Shown here: positions 40,571 to 49,959 of the stretch, piece by piece
Position numbering within the stretch: the first letter of the stretch is position 1
How the letters are laid out: each line of letters opens with the position of its first letter
Assembly (NCBI RefSeq): GCF_017873555.1
Contig: NZ_JAGGKE010000007.1
Coordinates: 1-64,000 of the forward strand
DNA from: Halorubrum trapanicum
Lineage (GTDB): Archaea > Halobacteriota > Halobacteria > Halobacteriales > Haloferacaceae
Reading direction: 5' to 3'
Length of the DNA stretch: 64,000 nucleotides
Made by a program: the position numbers and the translations under genes
Notes under the pieces: model-generated
The model's input: the letters and a program-made list of their open reading frames with translations, nothing else
What the model was told of the DNA's origin: nothing
Databases searched by the model: none

Positions 40571-42861
40571 GCCGCGAGTCGTCCGCGGGAACGGTTCGCC
40601 CGCCGACCGAGTCGGGCGGAGGCAAGTCGGCCGGAACCGGTCGGCGGGCGGCCGACCCGGCGGTCGTCGGCGTCGCGGTCGTCGCCGCCGCGTACCTCGC
40701 CGTGTTCTTCCAGGTGACGAACGTCGTCGGCGGGACGGCCCGGACCGCCGGCGTCGTCGCGGTCGCGGGGGTCGGCGGGGTCGCGCTGGCGCGGGTCGTC
40801 GGCGAGCGGACCGCGCTGTGGCTCGCCGGCGCGGTCCTCGTCGCCGGGCTGTCCGGCTACCTCCTCGCGGTCCCCGAGAGCCGGCGCGCGCTGTTCACGG
40901 TCCGGAGCGTCGCCCTGGACGTCCTCGCGCTGTCGACCGGTCTCTCCGTGTTGCGGCTGGCGCTCGCGGACGTCTGGGTGCTCGCTGTGGCGCCCGTGCC
41001 GACGTTCCTCGTCGGCTACTTCGCCGGGCGGGGACGGCACGTCGCGGCCGCGAGCGCCGGCGGCGGGACCCTCGGCTTCCTCGTGCTGACCGGCGACGCG
41101 GGCACCGAGGCGGCGGTCGCCGGCGTCGTCGGGCTGGCGCTCGCCGTCGGTCTCTCGACGCTCTCGACGCCGAGCCGCCGCCGCGGCCACGCCGGCACGT
41201 TCGCGGTGGTGGTCGCGGCGATGGTCGTCGCGAGCGCGACCGTCACCGTGATCCCGGCGGGCGCGGCGGCGCCGCTCGGGCTGGACCGCGGCACGGCGAC
41301 GCTGGAGTCGAGCCTGAGCGGCGACGACGAGCTGGCTGTCGTCGGGACGACGCGGCTCTCCCCGGAGGTGCGGTACACGATCGAGAGTCCGGTCGAGCGG
41401 AACTGGCACACGGGTGCGTACGACACCTACACGGGCGACGGCTGGGTCAGGACGGGGGAGCGATCCACGCTCGGTGACTCGCTTTCCGGTCCGCCCGGGT
41501 CGAGCGAGTCCGTCACCGTCTCGATCACCGCAGAGACGGAGTCGACCGCGCTGCCGGCGCCGTGGAAGGCGGTATCGGCGTCGACGGCGGACGGCGGGAC
41601 CGTCCGGCTCGACGAGCGCGGCAGCCTCCGGCTCGCGGAGCCGCTCGAACCGGGCGAGGAGGCGACCGTGGAGAGCCGCGTGCTCGACGCCGACCCGGCC
41701 GCGCTCCGGAACGCGAGCGCCGACTACCCGGCGGCGATCGAAGAGCGGTACACGCAGCTGCCGGAGAGCACGCCCGACCGGGTCGGCGAGCGAACGGACG
41801 AGATCACGGCCGCGGCGGACGCCGACTCGCCGTACGAGCGGGCGGCCGCGGTCGAGGCGTACCTGCGCTCGGAGTACGAGTACTCGCTGACCGTCGAGCG
41901 GCCCGAGAGCGACGTCGCCGACGCGTTCCTCTTCGAGATGGACGCCGGCTACTGCGTGTACTTCGCGACGACGATGGCGGCGATGCTCCGGTCGCAGGGG
42001 ATCCCGACCCGGATGGAGACCGGATACACCCCGGGCCAACGGGTCGGCGAGGACGAGTACGTCGTGCGGGGACAGAACGCCCACGCGTGGGTGTCGATCT
42101 ACGTTCCGGACCACGGTTGGGTGGCGTTCGATCCGACCCCCTCGGACCCCCGCGACGAGGCCCGAGACGCCCGGCTCGCGGAGGCGCGCGCCGGCGGCGC
42201 GGAGAACGTCGACACCGAGGAGTCCACCCCCAATCAGACGCTTGACGTGGGTCCCAGCACGGGCGCCCCCGACTCCACCGACGGTGACGCCGCGTCGAGC
42301 GCGGGCGGAAACGACTCGACCGACCCGGGAACGGAGGAGACGAACGGCACGGAGAGCGCCTCTCCCACCGACATCTCGCGTCTCGAAGGCGCGGAGGCGG
42401 ACGACGTCGGACCGGCCGGTGAGTCGGGCGACGCCGGCGGCGGCGGTGGACACCTCCCGACTCCGAGCGCCGAGACCGCGATGTACTGGCTGCTCGTCGT
42501 CGCGCTCGGGGTCGCGGGCGCCCGCCGGACCGGACTCGCGAGCCGCGCGAGCCGGCGTATCGGACCGCTACTTCCGCGGCGGCGGCGCGACCCGGTCGCG
42601 GACGCCGAGCGCGCGTTCGCGGACCTCGAACGGCTGCTCGCGGGGCCGTACCGCGAGCGGCGGCCGGGCGAGACGCCGCGAAGCTACGTCGAGGCGATCC
42701 GGACGCTCGGCGCGGACGAGCGCGTCGAGACCGTCGCGGCCGCCTACGAGCGCGCCGCGTACGCCGGGACGATAACCCGCGACGAGGCCGACGAGGCCCG
42801 GCGGGCGGTCCGGCGGCTCGCGCTCGAACGGGCGCCGCTCATCGGGCGGTTCGTCCGCTGA
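40567..42861 (+). CDS. Membrane transglutaminase-like protein (DUF3488-type)
   Basis: 764 residues. About six membrane helices fill residues 30-240. An extracytoplasmic part follows, with a transglutaminase core: MDAGYCVYFATTMAAMLRSQGIPTRMETG (Cys), NAHAWVSIYVPDHGWVAFDPTP (His, Asp). A Ser/Thr/Asp-rich spacer (about 550-635), another membrane helix near 645 and a cytoplasmic DUF4129-like tail end it. The GTG start overlaps the DUF58 stop. The operon resembles bacterial MoxR-DUF58-transglutaminase loci whose substrate is unknown, probably acting on cell-surface proteins. Confidence 0.9.
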   Translation: MSRESSAGTVRPPTESGGGKSAGTGRRAADPAVVGVAVVAAAYLAVFFQVTNVVGGTARTAGVVAVAGVGGVALARVVGERTALWLAGAVLVAGLSGYLLAVPESRRALFTVRSVALDVLALSTGLSVLRLALADVWVLAVAPVPTFLVGYFAGRGRHVAAASAGGGTLGFLVLTGDAGTEAAVAGVVGLALAVGLSTLSTPSRRRGHAGTFAVVVAAMVVASATVTVIPAGAAAPLGLDRGTATLESSLSGDDELAVVGTTRLSPEVRYTIESPVERNWHTGAYDTYTGDGWVRTGERSTLGDSLSGPPGSSESVTVSITAETESTALPAPWKAVSASTADGGTVRLDERGSLRLAEPLEPGEEATVESRVLDADPAALRNASADYPAAIEERYTQLPESTPDRVGERTDEITAAADADSPYERAAAVEAYLRSEYEYSLTVERPESDVADAFLFEMDAGYCVYFATTMAAMLRSQGIPTRMETGYTPGQRVGEDEYVVRGQNAHAWVSIYVPDHGWVAFDPTPSDPRDEARDARLAEARAGGAENVDTEESTPNQTLDVGPSTGAPDSTDGDAASSAGGNDSTDPGTEETNGTESASPTDISRLEGAEADDVGPAGESGDAGGGGGHLPTPSAETAMYWLLVVALGVAGARRTGLASRASRRIGPLLPRRRRDPVADAERAFADLERLLAGPYRERRPGETPRSYVEAIRTLGADERVETVAAAYERAAYAGTITRDEADEARRAVRRLALERAPLIGRFVR

Positions 42862-42882
42862 TCGGGGGACCTCCCGACACTA

Positions 42883-42889
42883 TTTAATA
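42883..42889 (+). promoter_or_regulatory. TATA box of the aIF1 gene
   Basis: TTTAATA lies about 27 nt before the ATG at 42916, consistent with a leaderless transcript. Confidence 0.55.
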
Positions 42890-42903
42890 CGGGCGTCCTG
42901 TAG

Positions 42904-43209
<306 letters not shown>

Positions 43210-43305
43210 CCGTCACCTGACCGTCCGCCGTCGAGCGTCGATTCGAACCGCAACCGCGACCGCTTTTACCGCCGACCGTCCCGGCCCGGAGCCGCCGCGC
43301 CCGCC

Positions 43306-44139
43306 TCACGCGACCACGACGGCCCGACCGACGACGAACGCCGCCGCCGCGAGGAACGTGCCGTACTTGAAGCGGCGCTGCGCGGCGGCGGGGTCGGCGA
43401 AGCCCTCGTAGGTCGCGTACAGCATGACCGCGTCGGCGACAGCGACGACCGCGAGGTACGCCGCGCCGAGCGTCCCGGAGAGGTACGGGAGCGGGCTGAC
43501 GGCGACGGCGACGACGAGCGCGGCCGCGCCGATCCACAGCGCGCGGCGCTCGCCGACCGCGATTGGAAGCGTGGTGAGTCCCTCCTCGCGGTCGCCGGCC
43601 ACGTCCTCGACGTCTTTGATCACCTCGCGGGTGAACGTCGAGAGGCCGGCGAGCGCGGCGAGGACGAGGACGGCGCGGGGGTTGCCGACCGCGGCGCCGC
43701 CGAAGAGGAACGTCGACCCGACGAGGTAGGCGACCAGGGCGTTGCCGAGACCGGGCGTCCCCTTGAAGAGGCTCGTGTAGGTGACCAAGGCGACGAGGTT
43801 CACCGCGGCGATGCCGATCGAGAGCGGTGGGAGGCGGACCGCGGCCGCGACCGCGACCGCGAACCAGCCGATCGCGGTCGCGAGCGCGACCCGCGGGGAG
43901 ACGGCGCCGCGCGGGATGGGGCGGTCGGGGCGGTTGACCGCGTCGATCTCGCGGTCGAAGTAGTCGTTGATCGCGTTGCCCGCGGCGACCGCGAAGACGG
44001 TCGTGACGGCCGCGAGCGCGGTCGGGAGGGCGGCGCCGCTCACGCCCGCGACGAACGCGCCGGTCGCCGTGAGAGCCCCGGCGGCGACGCAGTTGCCGAG
44101 GCGAGCGAGTTCGACGATACCGCCGAGCGTGTCTCGCAC
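43306..44139 (-). CDS. UbiA-family prenyltransferase, likely DGGGP synthase
   Basis: 277 residues from a GTG start. Motifs are NAINDYFDREIDAVNRPDRPI (first Asp-rich site) and DVEDVAGDREEGLTTLPI (second), with about eight membrane helices. In archaea this type adds the second geranylgeranyl chain in ether-lipid synthesis, the role inferred here. There is no ATG near the family start. GTG 44139 is supported by a TTTATT box on the minus strand (44167-44172) 28 nt upstream, which suits a leaderless transcript. Confidence 0.87.
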   Translation of the reverse strand: MRDTLGGIVELARLGNCVAAGALTATGAFVAGVSGAALPTALAAVTTVFAVAAGNAINDYFDREIDAVNRPDRPIPRGAVSPRVALATAIGWFAVAVAAAVRLPPLSIGIAAVNLVALVTYTSLFKGTPGLGNALVAYLVGSTFLFGGAAVGNPRAVLVLAALAGLSTFTREVIKDVEDVAGDREEGLTTLPIAVGERRALWIGAAALVVAVAVSPLPYLSGTLGAAYLAVVAVADAVMLYATYEGFADPAAAQRRFKYGTFLAAAAFVVGRAVVVA

Positions 44140-44224
44140 GTCGTCCGCGTACTCCCGCCCCCGAGAAATAAACGGTGCGGGATCGGTCGACGCGCCTCGC
44201 GCCGCGTCCGTCCCCCCACGAACG

Positions 44225-44230
44225 TTTATC
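44225..44230 (+). promoter_or_regulatory. TATA box of the salactin-like gene
   Basis: TTTATC lies 25 nt before the ATG at 44255, so this transcript is probably leaderless. Confidence 0.6.
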
Positions 44231-44254
44231 ACGTCCGAAATGAAATAGCCGCGT

Positions 44255-45301
44255 ATGGCCAAAGGCCTGGACGTCGGCACGATGAACATCCTCTCCGGAC
44301 GACAGGAAGGCGCGGAGACGGTGTTCGTACAGCAGCGCAACTCGTTCGTCGAGATCGAGTACAGCGACATGGCCGAGCAGATGCTCTCCCGCAGCGAGGT
44401 CCTCCACATCCGAAAGGACGACAAGGTGTACGTCGTCGGCGACGACGCCCTCAACTTCGCGAACATCTTCAACAAGGAGACGCGCCGGCCGATGCAACAC
44501 GGAATCTTATCCAGCGACGAGGCCTCCGCGATCCCGATGATCAAGCTGATCACCGAGCAGGTGGTCGGGGAGCCGTCGAAGCCGAACGAGCGGCTGTTCT
44601 ACTCCAGCCCCGCGGACCCGATCGACTCCGGGCTGACGACGCTGTACCACGAGAAGACGCTCGAATCGATGCTCGGCGACATGGGGTACGACCCCGAGCC
44701 GATCAACGAGGGGATGGCGGTCATCTACTCCGAGCTGGCCGACAACAACTTCACCGGGCTGGGGATTTCCTTCGGCGCGGGGATGACGAACGTCTGTCTC
44801 GCCTACTACGCGGTGCCCGTCATGAAGTTCTCCATCGCCCGCGGGGGCGACTGGGTCGACGAGCAGACCTCGCAGGCGACCGGCACCCCGGTCGACAAGG
44901 TGACGAGCATCAAGGAGGACGACTTCGAGCTGGACTTCCGAACCGACGTGGGCGGCGTGGAGGGCGCGCTCGCCATCTACTACGAGAACCTGCTCGATTA
45001 CGTGATCGAGAACATCACCCGCGAGGTCGACGAGGAGGACGTCGAGGAGGGGCTGGACGTGCCCGTCGTCGTCACCGGCGGCACCTCCAGCCCGAACGGC
45101 TTCGAGGACCTCTTCGCCGACCACCTCGCGGACGCGAACATCCCGTTCTCGATCAGCGGCGTGCGCTCGGCCGACGAGCCGATGTACAGCGTCGCCAGCG
45201 GCGCCCTCGTCGCCGCGCGCTCCGAGGAGGGCGATGAGGCCGACTCGGGCGGCGCGGCCGACGAACCCGCCGAGGAGGCCGCCCCCGAGTCCGAGGACTG
45301 A
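44255..45301 (+). CDS. Actin-like protein, salactin type
   Basis: 348 residues. The actin/Hsp70 ATPase fold shows in [15 protein letters not shown] (phosphate 1), [19 protein letters not shown] (phosphate 2) and [18 protein letters not shown] (adenosine). Salactin of Halobacterium forms dynamically unstable filaments that affect partition at low phosphate; this gene reads as its orthologue by overall pattern, from memory. The C-terminal 30 residues are an acidic tail. Single gene, divergent from the prenyltransferase. Confidence 0.8.
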   Translation: MAKGLDVGTMNILSGRQEGAETVFVQQRNSFVEIEYSDMAEQMLSRSEVLHIRKDDKVYVVGDDALNFANIFNKETRRPMQHGILSSDEASAIPMIKLITEQVVGEPSKPNERLFYSSPADPIDSGLTTLYHEKTLESMLGDMGYDPEPINEGMAVIYSELADNNFTGLGISFGAGMTNVCLAYYAVPVMKFSIARGGDWVDEQTSQATGTPVDKVTSIKEDDFELDFRTDVGGVEGALAIYYENLLDYVIENITREVDEEDVEEGLDVPVVVTGGTSSPNGFEDLFADHLADANIPFSISGVRSADEPMYSVASGALVAARSEEGDEADSGGAADEPAEEAAPESED

Positions 45302-45421
45302 GGCGACGACGCGGCCGCGTTCTCCCTCTACCACCCGCTTTTTCGGAGCCGACCCGGGCCGCCGCGCCGGATCTCGGGAATCCGCCGAAGAATAAAACCG
45401 ACGCCGTCCGTAGCGGCTGAC

Positions 45422-46030
45422 ATGTCCGACGCCGCCGGCGCCGACGGCGACCGCCGTCTGCGGGTCGACCTCGACGTCGATCCGACCGGCGACAGCGGCT
45501 GTCCGATCGTCTCGGAGGCCGACGAGGCCGCCGAGGTGGCGGTCAACGCCGTGGGCGACGAGTGCGTCGTCGACGTGACGACGCCGGACGGGGAGGTGGT
45601 CCGCGGGACCGGCGAGGTCGACGAGGACTGCCTCTGTCACGCGTTCGGGCGGCTCGGCTGCGCACCGCATTTCCGGCGGGTCGAGGACGGGACGATACTC
45701 GTGACCGCGTACGTCGACGACCGGGCCGCCGTCCGCGGACTGGTCGACGAGCTGCGCGGCGTCGTCGACCGGGTGCGGCTCGTCCGGCTCGCGGTCGTCG
45801 AGGGGCCGAACGCGACGGAGCAGGTCACCTTCGACCTCTCCGCGCTGACGCCGAAACAGCGCCGCGGGCTCGAGCTCGCGGTCGTCCGCGGCTACTTCGA
45901 CGACGACCGCGACGTGCGCCTGCGCGATCTGGCCGAGGAGCTCGGGATCAGCAAGTCCGCGCTCTCCCAGCGGCTCCGCACCGCGCAGGCGAAGCTGGTG
46001 ACGGACGTCTTCGACGACGCCGAGCGGTGA
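45422..46030 (+). CDS. Bat-type HTH (HTH_10) transcription regulator
   Basis: 202 residues. The C-terminal HTH_10 domain is clear: LTPKQRRGLELAVVRGYFDDDRDV and then LRDLAEELGISKSALSQRLRTAQAKLVTDVF. The N-terminal 140 residues form a sensing part with several Cys residues (DSGCPIVS, DECVVDV, DCLCHAFGRLGC) that could bind metal or react to redox, which is inference. The family is named for the bacterio-opsin activator, but there is no opsin gene here. Confidence 0.85.
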   Translation: MSDAAGADGDRRLRVDLDVDPTGDSGCPIVSEADEAAEVAVNAVGDECVVDVTTPDGEVVRGTGEVDEDCLCHAFGRLGCAPHFRRVEDGTILVTAYVDDRAAVRGLVDELRGVVDRVRLVRLAVVEGPNATEQVTFDLSALTPKQRRGLELAVVRGYFDDDRDVRLRDLAEELGISKSALSQRLRTAQAKLVTDVFDDAER

Positions 46031-46102
46031 GCGCGGGTGCCTCTTGAAGAGATACACACGTGAAGCGGGACGCGGAGGGGGCGCCGAGCTCTTCGTCCGG
46101 CC

Positions 46103-46270
46103 ATGAGCGACGACGACCCGCCGGTTCCCGAGCCGGTGCGAGACGACGCCACCGTCGAACTCGTGCGCGACGCGATCGGCGTCGCCCGCGGGGAGGTTCC
46201 CGCCGAACGGTTCTCGGCGAAGTACGGCACAGCAGGGGAGTCCAGGACCACGGGCGACGGAGAGGAGTAG
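46103..46270 (+). CDS. Small acidic protein, 55 residues
   Basis: It begins MSDDDPPVPEPVRDD, and its middle (VELVRDAIGVARGEVPAERFSAKYG) resembles the helical N-terminal segment of haloarchaeal ferredoxin-like proteins, but no Cys follows. It may be a stand-alone form of that segment. It is convergent with the radical SAM gene 30 bp away. Function unknown. Confidence 0.5.
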   Translation: MSDDDPPVPEPVRDDATVELVRDAIGVARGEVPAERFSAKYGTAGESRTTGDGEE

Positions 46271-46300
46271 GCGATAGCGACGACCGCCGCCCGGAGCGGC

Positions 46301-47536
46301 TCAGTCGTCGGCGGGCGCGGACCGGTCGGTCCCGTCGAGTCGCGCGAGCGCCTCCTCGCCGGCGCGCTCCGCCTCGGTGAGGTAGCACTTCGGATCCGGG
46401 GCGAACGGGTCGCCGTGCGTGGAGAGCGCGCGGAGCCGAGAGCCGCCGCGGCAGATCGACTGGTACGCGCAGTCGGCGCAGCGACCGGAGAGCCGGTCCT
46501 CCCGGTCTCGAAGCCCGGAGAGGAGCGGGTTCGACTCGTCGGACCAGATGGCGCCGAACGATCGGTCGCGGACGTTGCCGGGCGAGTACCCCTGCCAGAA
46601 CTGCGTGAGGTGGACGTTACCGACGGGGTCGACGTCGGCGACGCGCTCGCCGGTCGGGTCGCCGCCGTTGCGTTCGAGGTATCGGTAGATGAGCCGGGCG
46701 CGGTCGGTCCCCATCTCGCGGTCGGCGTACTCGACGAGGTGGCCCGCGTCCGCGTAGTTGCCCACGAGCAGCGTCTCTATCTCCTCGCCCGCCTCGTGGT
46801 ACTCACGGGTGAGGTCACAGAGGTCGGTGACCGCTTTCCGGGTCGCCTCCGGACTCAGGTCGACGTTCGAGATGTCCGCGCCCCGGCCGCCGTAGTCGAG
46901 GTGGTAAAAGCAGAAGCGGTCGACGCCCACGTCGGTGAGCAGGTCGACGACGCCCGCGAGGTCGTCGACGTTGTGCTCGGTGATCGTGTACCGCAGGCCC
47001 GTCTTGAGACCCACGTCGAGGCAGGCCTCAATTCCCCGGACCGCGGCGTCGAACGCGCCCTCCTCCCCCCGGATCCGGTCGTTGCGCTCGGGGAGGCCGT
47101 CGACCGAGACGCCGGCGTACTTGAGACCGGCCGCCTTCAGTTCGCTGGCGCGCTCGCGGGTGAGGGGGGTGCCGTTCGTCGAGAGCACCGGGCGGACGCC
47201 GCCCTCGTCGGCGTACGCGATAAGCTCCGCGAGGTCCTCGCGGACGAGGGGTTCGCCGCCGGAGAACAGCAGGACCGGGACGCCGAACGCGGCGAGGTCG
47301 TCGATGAGCGCCTTCCCCTCGGCGGTCGACAGCTCGTTCGGCGCGCCCTCGGCGTCGGCGCCGGCGTAGCAGTGCTCGCAGTAGAGGTTACACCGCTTCG
47401 TCGTGTTCCAGACGACGACCGGCCGCCGCTGTTTCTCCTCGGTGATCTGCGGCTCCTTCGAGCCGTCGGCCGCGTCGTAGCGGAGCCCGTCGCTCTCGGC
47501 GTCGAGTCCGCACAGCAGCTTGCTGACGGATATCAT
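46301..47536 (-). CDS. Radical SAM/SPASM protein, candidate RiPP maturase
   Basis: 411 residues. The [4Fe-4S] motif C49-x3-C53-x2-C56 (TTKRCNLYCEHCYAG) and the SAM-binding LLFSGGEPLVRED are present. A C-terminal SPASM domain carries CADCAYQSICRGGSRL and DPKCYL for auxiliary clusters. This fits TIGR04053-like SPASM enzymes that modify peptides. Its start overlaps the stop of the preceding small gene (ATGA), whose product is the expected partner. The chemistry performed is not known. Confidence 0.85.
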   Translation of the reverse strand: MISVSKLLCGLDAESDGLRYDAADGSKEPQITEEKQRRPVVVWNTTKRCNLYCEHCYAGADAEGAPNELSTAEGKALIDDLAAFGVPVLLFSGGEPLVREDLAELIAYADEGGVRPVLSTNGTPLTRERASELKAAGLKYAGVSVDGLPERNDRIRGEEGAFDAAVRGIEACLDVGLKTGLRYTITEHNVDDLAGVVDLLTDVGVDRFCFYHLDYGGRGADISNVDLSPEATRKAVTDLCDLTREYHEAGEEIETLLVGNYADAGHLVEYADREMGTDRARLIYRYLERNGGDPTGERVADVDPVGNVHLTQFWQGYSPGNVRDRSFGAIWSDESNPLLSGLRDREDRLSGRCADCAYQSICRGGSRLRALSTHGDPFAPDPKCYLTEAERAGEEALARLDGTDRSAPADD

Positions 47537-47937
47537 CGCGACCCCTCCTCGTCGGCGGTGTCGGCCGCGGGCGCCCCGCCGCAGGAGGCGGTCGGCGTCC
47601 CCTCCGTCTCCTCGTAGACGCGCGGCTCGTCGGCGTCGTCGGCCGCCTCGGAACCTCCGGCTGCCTCGGAATTTCCGGACGCCTCCGGCTCGTCGTTCGC
47701 GAGCGACTCGGCGGAGTACCGGGACACCTCCGCGGCCGGGCACACCCACACGTCGCGGGCGTACCACGCGAAGAGCTTGCTCGCCTCCTCGTGGGCGACG
47801 TCCGGCGTCGGCGCGGCCACCGTGCCGACGTGACGGAGCGGGTCCGACTCCTCCTCGCGGACGAACACCTCGAACCGACGCCCGTCGGCCGACCGGGGGC
47901 CGTTCGCGCCCTCGCTTCGGTCCGTCTTTTCGACCAT
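47533..47937 (-). CDS. Htur_1727-type radical-SAM-partnered protein, candidate RiPP precursor
   Basis: 134 residues. The folded leader-like part (RRFEVFVREEESDPLRHVGTV, then DVAHEEASKLFAWYARDVWVCPAAEVSRYS) matches the haloarchaeal family described as a radical SAM-partnered RiPP candidate. The C-terminal tail is low-complexity, with a single Cys in TPTASCGGAPAAD that could be the modified core. Tight translational coupling to the maturase supports the pairing. No obvious protease or exporter is adjacent. Confidence 0.78.
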   Translation of the reverse strand: MVEKTDRSEGANGPRSADGRRFEVFVREEESDPLRHVGTVAAPTPDVAHEEASKLFAWYARDVWVCPAAEVSRYSAESLANDEPEASGNSEAAGGSEAADDADEPRVYEETEGTPTASCGGAPAADTADEEGSR

Positions 47938-48130
47938 ACCCCCCGTACGGACGGTTCCCCGAACCGGGTTTCGCGCGTTCTCACGGCCGCGAAATTCGAC
48001 CGAACCTGTTCGGGCGAGCGCGAGTAGCGGGCACGGCCGTCGCTCGGAGAGCGAGGGCGACGAGCGGGCGGCTGGTCGGGATGGTGCGTCCAAGAAAGTG
48101 TAAACACGACACGAGTATTTTGTACAGAAA

Positions 48131-48529
48131 TTAAGGCGAAGAAGAGAAGTTGTTGTATGAGCTGAAGAAACTGTACACCGTCTGAGACACGAGTTCGTGA
48201 CCAGTATCGGTGAGTTCCAGGTTCTGCTGGGGAACGCCGTTCGTAGTGACGTGATCGAGGTTCTGTCCGTTGAACGCGAGCGTAGCCCACGGACAGATGA
48301 GAGAATGGTCCTTGAGTTGTCCAGTTTGGAGGTGTTTGCTCTTGTGAAGTTCCTGTGTGTGACTGTTATCTCCGTATTCGTCGAAGTCCGTGGTGAGACA
48401 AACAACGTTGTAGCGTGCCGTGCCGTCCCAGTCATCGAAGGTTGATTTCGCGACGATAACAGCTGTTCGGTCCGATCGGTTAGCGAGCGGATCGTTAGAG
48501 AGTGTGACGACTTGCTTGGGGTGAAACAT
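48131..48529 (-). CDS. MazF/PemK-like toxin
   Basis: 132 residues. The start FHPKQVVTLSNDP and then DRTAVIVAKSTFDDWDGTARYNVVCLTTD recall the SH3-like barrel of PemK/MazF endoribonucleases. Composition is clearly AT-richer than the chromosome around it. It lies 20 bp after the HTH gene in the same direction, the usual order of antitoxin then toxin. The family assignment is by pattern; key catalytic residues were not verified individually. Confidence 0.65.
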   Translation of the reverse strand: MFHPKQVVTLSNDPLANRSDRTAVIVAKSTFDDWDGTARYNVVCLTTDFDEYGDNSHTQELHKSKHLQTGQLKDHSLICPWATLAFNGQNLDHVTTNGVPQQNLELTDTGHELVSQTVYSFFSSYNNFSSSP

Positions 48530-48549
48530 TAGGTAGAAGACTGAACAGA

Positions 48550-48939
48550 CTATTCGGTGAGAAGATCGGTGGAGGGAGTGTCGAGTTCTTCGGAGGACAC
48601 GGCCTCAACGTCATCAGGGGCAGTATTGTGTGTGCTGATGTCTTCTGCGACATCGAACTGCGTACTGATGATGAGCATCTCGTTGATTTCAGAGAGGCGT
48701 TCTTCATTCACGAGATAATTATCCGCAATCTTTTCGATCAGCTCTCGCTCCCGTAGTCTCTGAAGGACCTTATACACGCTTGCGGACGGTACTGTAGTTT
48801 TTGCGGCGATTTCTTTTGGTTCGTATCCGGTGTTCGGGTTTTGAGCGAGCAGACGCAGAACATCTGCTTTGTGAGTGCCGTCTTTGATCGGAATATCGTT
48901 CCGTTCGATGGTTTGGAGCGTGTCACGGGCTTCGGGCAT
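48550..48939 (-). CDS. Winged-helix protein, likely antitoxin of the MazF-like module
   Basis: 129 residues. A winged helix is visible: HKADVLRLLAQNPNTGYEPKEIAAKTTVPSASVYKVLQRLRERELIEKI, with wing DNYLVNEERL. The C-terminal 50 residues are acidic and disordered, which could bind and block the toxin. Low-GC like the toxin gene downstream. Antitoxin role is inferred from order, spacing and composition. It could also be an independent TrmB- or MarR-like regulator. Confidence 0.65.
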   Translation of the reverse strand: MPEARDTLQTIERNDIPIKDGTHKADVLRLLAQNPNTGYEPKEIAAKTTVPSASVYKVLQRLRERELIEKIADNYLVNEERLSEINEMLIISTQFDVAEDISTHNTAPDDVEAVSSEELDTPSTDLLTE

Positions 48940-49328
48940 ATGTCATACGATGTCAGAGCGCGTCATAAATATTGTGGGAGACACGCGAAATTATGTTACG
49001 AAACTAATTGCGAGGCAACTGAGCCGATAGTTAAGGCGATACGCGCATCAACCACCTGTTGTGTGGGTTCGGTTCTGTATAACCTCCACACAGCTCCCAT
49101 TTCTCGAGTAAACCAGAGGTACGTGTTGTACTGAGATTGAATTCGGGAAGATATTACGAGAGAGTATTGTGGTTCAAGACAACTTTACTAACGGCTTTCA
49201 GGGTTCTACAAACACACGAAGAGACCATCTGGCGAAGAGTGGCTTCTGAATCCCTATTTAACAGGATACTTCGCGTTTGGGCTTCTGCTACAAATCATCT
49301 TGTACGGGCAGCTCCCGTACAGTAGTTC
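48940..49328. other. AT-richer intergenic stretch without a supported gene
   Basis: This stretch ends the low-GC island that starts near 48090. Short open frames exist (for example 49137-49325 on the plus strand), but their products lack the acidic haloarchaeal bias or any motif. The promoter of the HTH gene probably lies at its left end, where several A/T-rich runs occur around 48960-48990. No transposase or terminal repeats were seen. Confidence 0.5.
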
Positions 49329-49718
49329 TTAGATGACGCGGTTCTGCAGGTAGTCGAGGTGTTTCGCGTTGTAGACGATCTTGACCTCGTCCGTGGCCGG
49401 GCTCCCGATACAGGTGAGCCGGACGTTCTTCTCTTCGACCTCCTCGTCGGAGAGGATCTGCTGCATGTCCATGTCGATGTCGCCCTTCTTGACGATAGAC
49501 GCGCAGTTCGCACAGGCGCCGGCGCGGCATGAGAAGGGCCAGTCGTAGCCCTGCGCCTCGGCGGATTCGAGGATGTACTCGCCCTGATTCACTTCGAGAG
49601 TACCGTAGTCCTCGTCGTCGAGGCCGGCGTCGGCGGCCTGCTCGAAGAGGTCGTCGTCGTCCATCGACCAGCCGTGGTCGTCGAGCACTTCGTAGTTGAG
49701 GTATTCTACTGTGGGCAT
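49329..49718 (-). CDS. [2Fe-2S] ferredoxin, halobacterial plant type
   Basis: 129 residues. The cluster loop CRAGACANC, preceded by WPFS, and the distal Cys in [12 protein letters not shown] give the plant-type C-x4-C-x2-C...C pattern. The acidic N-terminal insert ([24 protein letters not shown]) is the known haloadaptive domain of these ferredoxins. Electron carrier for central oxidoreductases such as 2-oxoacid:ferredoxin oxidoreductases. Single gene, divergent from cheF. Confidence 0.94.
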   Translation of the reverse strand: MPTVEYLNYEVLDDHGWSMDDDDLFEQAADAGLDDEDYGTLEVNQGEYILESAEAQGYDWPFSCRAGACANCASIVKKGDIDMDMQQILSDEEVEEKNVRLTCIGSPATDEVKIVYNAKHLDYLQNRVI

Positions 49719-49927
49719 CACCTGCCGGTTTGAAGCCCACCTCATTAGGCTTTGCTGTTCCCCATCCGCCAGCCACGAACGAGAGACGGCGGAACCGAAC
49801 ACGTTCGATATCCCCCGACGGTTTCGGCGGGTTCGCGCGAGCCTCGATCGACCGCGTTCGCCGGTTCCGTCCGTTCGCAACCGACCTGGTGACAACTGGT
49901 TATCACGACTGATACGACGAGAGTAAC

Positions 49928-49935
49928 AATAAATA
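49928..49935 (+). promoter_or_regulatory. TATA-like box of the CheF gene
   Basis: AATAAATA lies about 25-30 nt before the ATG at 49960, which favours that ATG over the GTG at 49951. Confidence 0.5.
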
Positions 49936-49959
49936 GCGTACGGCGCTCAGGTGGTATCG

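Noticed and set aside
45422..46030. Bat-type regulator as a sign of a bacteriorhodopsin locus
   Set aside because: No opsin, brp/blh or carotenoid gene lies in the window, and the HTH_10 family is large and used for many purposes.
48841..49325. Two plus-strand open frames in the AT-rich island
   Set aside because: One overlaps the HTH gene antisense and the other has no acidic bias, motif or promoter. Both are likely chance.
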